Positions 60,674-64,000 of a stretch of 64,000 bases of DNA are shown here, piece after piece; the first letter of the stretch is position 1; the number at the start of each line of letters is the position of its first letter. The notes under the pieces were generated by a model. That model worked only from the letters and a program-made list of their open reading frames with translations. It had not been told where the DNA came from and ran no database searches. Origin of the DNA: Sphingopyxis sp. OPL5 (lineage in GTDB: Bacteria; Pseudomonadota; Alphaproteobacteria; Sphingomonadales; Sphingomonadaceae); contig NZ_CP060725.1 in assembly GCF_003797775.2 (NCBI RefSeq), positions 1,916,001-1,980,000 on the forward strand, given 5' to 3'. Made by a program: the position numbers and the translations under genes.

Positions 60674-61438
60674 TCAGCGCGCCGTAAAGCCGCCGTCGAC
60701 GGGCAGCGCGACGCCGGTGACGAAACTCGCCTCGTCCGACACCATCCACAGCACCGCATCGGCGACCTCGCCCGCCTGGACGAGCCGCCCCATCGGCACA
60801 TTGGCCATCAGCTTCGCTTCGTTCGCCGCCGCCTCCGCCGGGTCGCCGCTGCGCCCGGTGAAGCCGATCTTCATCGGCGTGTCGGCGAGGCCGGGGCAGA
60901 CGACGTTGACGCGGATCTTGTCGCCGGCGAGCGCGAGCGCGAGGCTCTTGGTCAGCCCGACCACACCCCATTTGGCGGCCGAATAGATCGGGCTCATCAT
61001 CGAGCCGACAAGCCCCGACACCGATGCGGTGAAGACGATCGCGCCGCCGCCGCGCTGGCGCATATGCGGCGCGACCTGTCCGGCGCCGAGCGCCGCCGCG
61101 GTGACGTTGAGCGCGATCGCCTTGTCATAGGCAGCCATGTCGAGATTTTCGACCGATGCCGGTCCGGGCATGCCGGCGTGCGCCCACAGTATGTCCGCGC
61201 CGCCGAGCGCCGCGACCGCTTCGTCGATGCTGCCCGTCGCGCCGGCGGGGGTCGACAGGTCGGCGACGATGCCGGTGACCCTGTCGGCGCCGAAATCGGC
61301 GACGAGCGCATCGAGCGCATCCGCGCTGATGTCGATCGCGGCGACGCGCGCGCCTTCGCGCACGAAGCGTTCGACCCCCGCGCGGCCCATGCCCGATGCG
61401 GCAGCGGTGACGATGGCGAGTTTGCCGTTGAGGCGCAT
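60674..61438 (-). CDS. Short-chain dehydrogenase/reductase
   Basis: The 254-residue SDR has a Rossmann start LAIVTAAASGMGRAGVERF in which the usual TGxxxGxG motif begins with Ala instead of Gly (TAAASGMG). The NAG-like motif is LWAHAGMPG, and the catalytic residues are Ser in FTASVSGLVG, then Tyr and Lys in PIYSAAKWGVVG. The end is DEASFVTGVALPVDGGF. AAGGAAG precedes ATG 61438. It lies 10 bp after the aldehyde dehydrogenase gene, so an alcohol-aldehyde-acid sequence is plausible. Confidence 0.92.
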   Translation of the reverse strand: MRLNGKLAIVTAAASGMGRAGVERFVREGARVAAIDISADALDALVADFGADRVTGIVADLSTPAGATGSIDEAVAALGGADILWAHAGMPGPASVENLDMAAYDKAIALNVTAAALGAGQVAPHMRQRGGGAIVFTASVSGLVGSMMSPIYSAAKWGVVGLTKSLALALAGDKIRVNVVCPGLADTPMKIGFTGRSGDPAEAAANEAKLMANVPMGRLVQAGEVADAVLWMVSDEASFVTGVALPVDGGFTAR

Positions 61439-61448
61439 GATGTCTTCC

Positions 61449-62927
61449 TTACGCAGCGAAGGGATCGGCGAATTTGCCGGTGGTCGAAATGATCGTGGTC
61501 TTGGTTTCGAGGAAGGGATCGAGCCCCTCGATGCCGTTCTCGCGGCCCCAGCCGCTGGCCTTGACCCCGCCGTAGGGGGTCGACCAGCGGATGTAGCGAT
61601 AGGTGTTGACCCACACCATGCCCGCCTCGATCCGCGCCGCGACGCGGTGAGCGCGGCCGGTATCGCCCGACCACAGCCCTGCGGCGAGACCGTAGGGCGT
61701 CGAATTGGCGATCGCGATCGCTTCTTCCTCGCCGTCAAAGGGGATCAGCGCCGCGACGGGTCCGAAAATCTCCTCCTGTGCAATCCGCATGCCGGCACCG
61801 ACCCCGGCGAAGACGGTCGGCTCGACGAAATAGCCGTTCGCGAGGTCGTCGCGCTCGATGCGGTGACCACCGGTGATCAGTTCGGCGCCTTCGGACTGTC
61901 CGATCGCGACATAGGATAGAGTCTTGTCGAGCTGTTCGCGGTGCGCCTGCGGTCCCATGTGGGTTGCGGGGTCGAGCGGCATGCCGACCCGCACCCGGCC
62001 CGCGCACGCGCCAAACGCCTCGACGACGCGGTCATAGACCGGCCGTTCGACGAGGACGCGGCTGCCGAGCGCGCAGCTCTGCCCGCACAGCGCCCAGGCC
62101 GAACCCGTCGCGGCGTTCAGCGCATTGTCCAGATCGGCATCGGCGAAGATGATGTGCGGCGCCTTGCCGCCCAGTTCGAAGGTGCAGCGGGTGAGCGTGT
62201 CGGCGCCCGCCTTCAGGATCGTCTTCGCGGTCTCGCCTTCGCCGGTGAAGCTGATCTTTGCCACGTCGGGATGCTCGACCAGCGCCGCACCGGCAACCGG
62301 ACCATCACCCGGCACAACATTGACTACCCCGGGCGGAAAGCCCGCTTCCTCGAACAGCTTCGCGAGCGCCAGCGACGAGGCCGGGGTCTGCTCGGCGGGT
62401 TTCAGCACCACGGTGCAGCCCGCGGCGAGCGCCGCGCCCAGCTTCCACGCCGCCGCCATCATCGGCACGTTCCACGGCGTGATCGCGCCGACGACCCCGA
62501 CCGGATGACGCGTGGTAAAGGCGTGCACGCTGTCGTCCATCGGGATCGTCCGCCCGCCGAGCTTGTCGGCTAGCGAGGCGAACCAGTGATAATATTGCGC
62601 GTGCAGCCCGATGTCGCCGCGCGATTCGCGCACCGCGCGGCCATTGTCGCGCGTCTCGATTTCGGCGAGCGCATCGACCTGCGTCGCGTAAAGATCCGCG
62701 AATTTGCGCAGCAGCGCGGCGCGTTCCCACGGCGGCATCTTGCGCCACGGCCCTTCGAACGCCGCCTTCGCCGCCGCCACCGCACGGTCGATGTCGGCGC
62801 GTCCGCCATAGGCGACGTCGCCCCATGGTTCGCCCGTCGAAGGATCGATGCTGGGACGCACCCCGCCATCAATCGGCGCGACCCACGCGCCGCCGATGAA
62901 CAAACGATCAAATCGGAATTCGCCCAT
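61449..62927 (-). CDS. NAD(P)-dependent aldehyde dehydrogenase
   Basis: The 492-residue enzyme of the ALDH superfamily has GAITPWNVPMMAAAWKLGAA (with the oxyanion Asn), the Glu in TFELGGKAPHIIF, and the catalytic Cys in ALCGQSCALGSR. EEIFGPVAALIPF and NTYRYIRWSTPYGGVKASGWG are further signatures. The Asn usually found five residues before the Cys is replaced by Leu, a minor variation. Start ATG 62927; a GTG immediately before it is possible. It is transcribed first in a leftward pair with the SDR. Confidence 0.92.
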   Translation of the reverse strand: MGEFRFDRLFIGGAWVAPIDGGVRPSIDPSTGEPWGDVAYGGRADIDRAVAAAKAAFEGPWRKMPPWERAALLRKFADLYATQVDALAEIETRDNGRAVRESRGDIGLHAQYYHWFASLADKLGGRTIPMDDSVHAFTTRHPVGVVGAITPWNVPMMAAAWKLGAALAAGCTVVLKPAEQTPASSLALAKLFEEAGFPPGVVNVVPGDGPVAGAALVEHPDVAKISFTGEGETAKTILKAGADTLTRCTFELGGKAPHIIFADADLDNALNAATGSAWALCGQSCALGSRVLVERPVYDRVVEAFGACAGRVRVGMPLDPATHMGPQAHREQLDKTLSYVAIGQSEGAELITGGHRIERDDLANGYFVEPTVFAGVGAGMRIAQEEIFGPVAALIPFDGEEEAIAIANSTPYGLAAGLWSGDTGRAHRVAARIEAGMVWVNTYRYIRWSTPYGGVKASGWGRENGIEGLDPFLETKTTIISTTGKFADPFAA

Positions 62928-62955
62928 CACCCTCTTCCATCATATTTCTTATACT

Positions 62956-62990
62956 GGACATATTTGTCCCTATATAGAGATATATGTCAA
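62956..62990 (-). promoter_or_regulatory. AT-rich promoter/operator upstream of the ALDH-SDR pair
   Basis: GGACA-TATT-TGTCC at 62956-62969 is a perfect inverted repeat, and TTGACA lies at 62990-62985 on the minus strand in an otherwise TATA-rich stretch (62970-62985). The ALDH start is 29 nt below the palindrome. This is a plausible promoter with a repressor or activator site. IclR (59855) or the LuxR-type gene (63061) are candidate regulators. Confidence 0.55.
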
Positions 62991-63060
62991 CAAGGCGAAA
63001 CGGGTAAGGCGCCGCGGCGACGCGCCGCGGCTTGACCGGGAACAAAAGGGCGGCTCGCTG

Positions 63061-64000
63061 TTACATCCCGGCGGGGATGAGGCCTCGCTCGGCGGAAATG
63101 CGCACCGCATCACGGCGCTTGCTGACGCCGATCTTGCGGAACACCGACTTCAGCCGGTATTTCACCGTGTCGGGCGACATGCCGATCAGCCGGGCGATTT
63201 CCTTGTTCGAATGGCCCTGGCTCAGATAAAGCAGCACCTCGGCCTCGGCTTCGCTGAACACGCCGAGCACCGTGACATTGTTGCGATAGACGGCCAGCGA
63301 CTTCGCCAGCGACTTCATGAACTGCGCCCGGAACCTGTCGACCTGTCCGTCGGTTTCGAGCGCGTCGTCGAGGCAGGCCTGGACGAACTGCCGCGCCTCG
63401 ACAAAGGGACGGACGATGTTCTGGAACATCGCGATCCCGACCGCCTCGTCGAAACAGGCGCGCGACGAAGCGGTATCGCCCCGCATGCGGAGGCCGGCGG
63501 CGGCGAGGATGTTGACGTCGACCAGCAGGCGCCCCGCGCCATGTTGCTCGGCCCATTCGCGAAGTTTGCGCAGTTCCTCGAGTGCCGGCTCGACCTCGCC
63601 GATCAACAGCCGCAGCCGGGTCCGGCACAGGCTGGCGGCTATCGCGACCGGCCGATAGGGCGGCGATTGTTCGTGCATCATGTCGGCCATCGGATCGAGC
63701 CCGACGACCGCCGCCGCGGCGAGCACGGCATGCGTCGGCGCGCCCTGCGAGATCTGCAGTTCGATGCTGCAAATGTCGGCGAGCATTTCGAGCTGGCGCA
63801 GCCGCCGCCGCGCCGCGACGCGCCGCGCGCGGGCGATGATGTCGCACGCTTCCTCGAACGCGCCTTCGCCGGCGAGCGCCCGCGCCTCGGTCAGATAGGC
63901 GGCGGCATAGACATCGACCCAGCCGTCCGACTGTTCCATGTGCGGCAGCGCCCAGACCAGCAGCTCGCGCGCCTCGGCGACCAGATCCTGTTCGAACAGC
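63061..64000 (-). CDS. LuxR/MalT-type transcriptional regulator, C-terminal part (runs off the right edge)
   Basis: The frame is open to the window edge: LFEQDLVAEARELL precedes MEQSDGW, so the gene continues beyond 64000. What is visible is a helical TPR-like region (residues of the type AEQHGAGRLLVDVNILAAAG) and a C-terminal LuxR helix-turn-helix (LLYLSQGHSNKEIARLIGMS, TVKYRLKSVFRKIGVSKR). The layout fits large ATP-dependent LuxR regulators (LAL/MalT) that activate catabolic genes. It is a candidate activator of the ALDH-SDR operon, whose start lies 134 bp away on the same strand. Confidence 0.85.
   Translation of the reverse strand, partial: LFEQDLVAEARELLVWALPHMEQSDGWVDVYAAAYLTEARALAGEGAFEEACDIIARARRVAARRRLRQLEMLADICSIELQISQGAPTHAVLAAAAVVGLDPMADMMHEQSPPYRPVAIAASLCRTRLRLLIGEVEPALEELRKLREWAEQHGAGRLLVDVNILAAAGLRMRGDTASSRACFDEAVGIAMFQNIVRPFVEARQFVQACLDDALETDGQVDRFRAQFMKSLAKSLAVYRNNVTVLGVFSEAEAEVLLYLSQGHSNKEIARLIGMSPDTVKYRLKSVFRKIGVSKRRDAVRISAERGLIPAGM

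Overview
The window looks like a chromosomal segment of a GC-rich alphaproteobacterium of the order Sphingomonadales; Sphingopyxis or a close relative is my best guess. This rests on the gene order dnaA/rpsT/mutM facing ubiE-ubiB-coaBC-dut, the TonB receptor, the many Tat-type signal peptides and the intergenic palindromic repeats. No database search was possible, so the genus is inference. I see no rRNA, tRNA, CRISPR array, prophage or intact insertion sequence.

Layout. Positions 1-12905 are mostly housekeeping: the start of dnaA (partial), rpsT and mutM leftward; then a tightly packed rightward run ubiE, ubiB, a small membrane protein, a ccdAB toxin-antitoxin pair, coaBC, dut, a MoeB/ThiF-like E1 and a DsrE-like protein; then a lipoprotein methyltransferase, prfB and mrcA (PBP1A) leftward. 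Between mrcA and the cell-wall amidase gene (14592-15860) lies a decayed locus (13000-14530): a FAD sugar-lactone-oxidase-type gene with a nonsense codon is joined by an apparent deletion to an N-terminally truncated D-threonine-aldolase-type gene. RNase E (16484-19129) follows a 0.6 kb structured leader.

Positions 19260-34255 are cell-envelope and accessory genes: a BepA-like M48 protease, a DsbA-type protein with a very large cytoplasmic N-terminus, a TPR sulfotransferase, a TonB-dependent receptor with an amino-acid permease, and a leftward three-gene oxidation operon (Rieske oxygenase, FAD monooxygenase, PYROXD2-like oxidoreductase). A TetR repressor is transcribed divergently from that operon, with a near-perfect palindrome between them. 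Positions 34403-45791 return to core functions (nth, Ste24-type protease, dapB, sirtuin, tadA, rpmB, Ppx/GppA, rlmE, S41 protease), with several repeat elements between the genes.

Positions 45998-63000 are catabolic and accessory. They hold a periplasmic PaoABC-type molybdenum aldehyde oxidoreductase with its MocA cytidylyltransferase and XdhC maturation factors, then exported or Tat-signalled enzymes (DAO-family oxidase, alpha/beta-hydrolase, amidohydrolase, cupin), an M28 membrane protease, an aromatic-acid-type MFS importer, an IclR regulator, an SDR and an aldehyde dehydrogenase. A LuxR/MalT-type regulator runs off the right edge. Together these suggest import and stepwise oxidation of small organic (perhaps aromatic or aldehyde) compounds, but the substrates cannot be read from the sequence.
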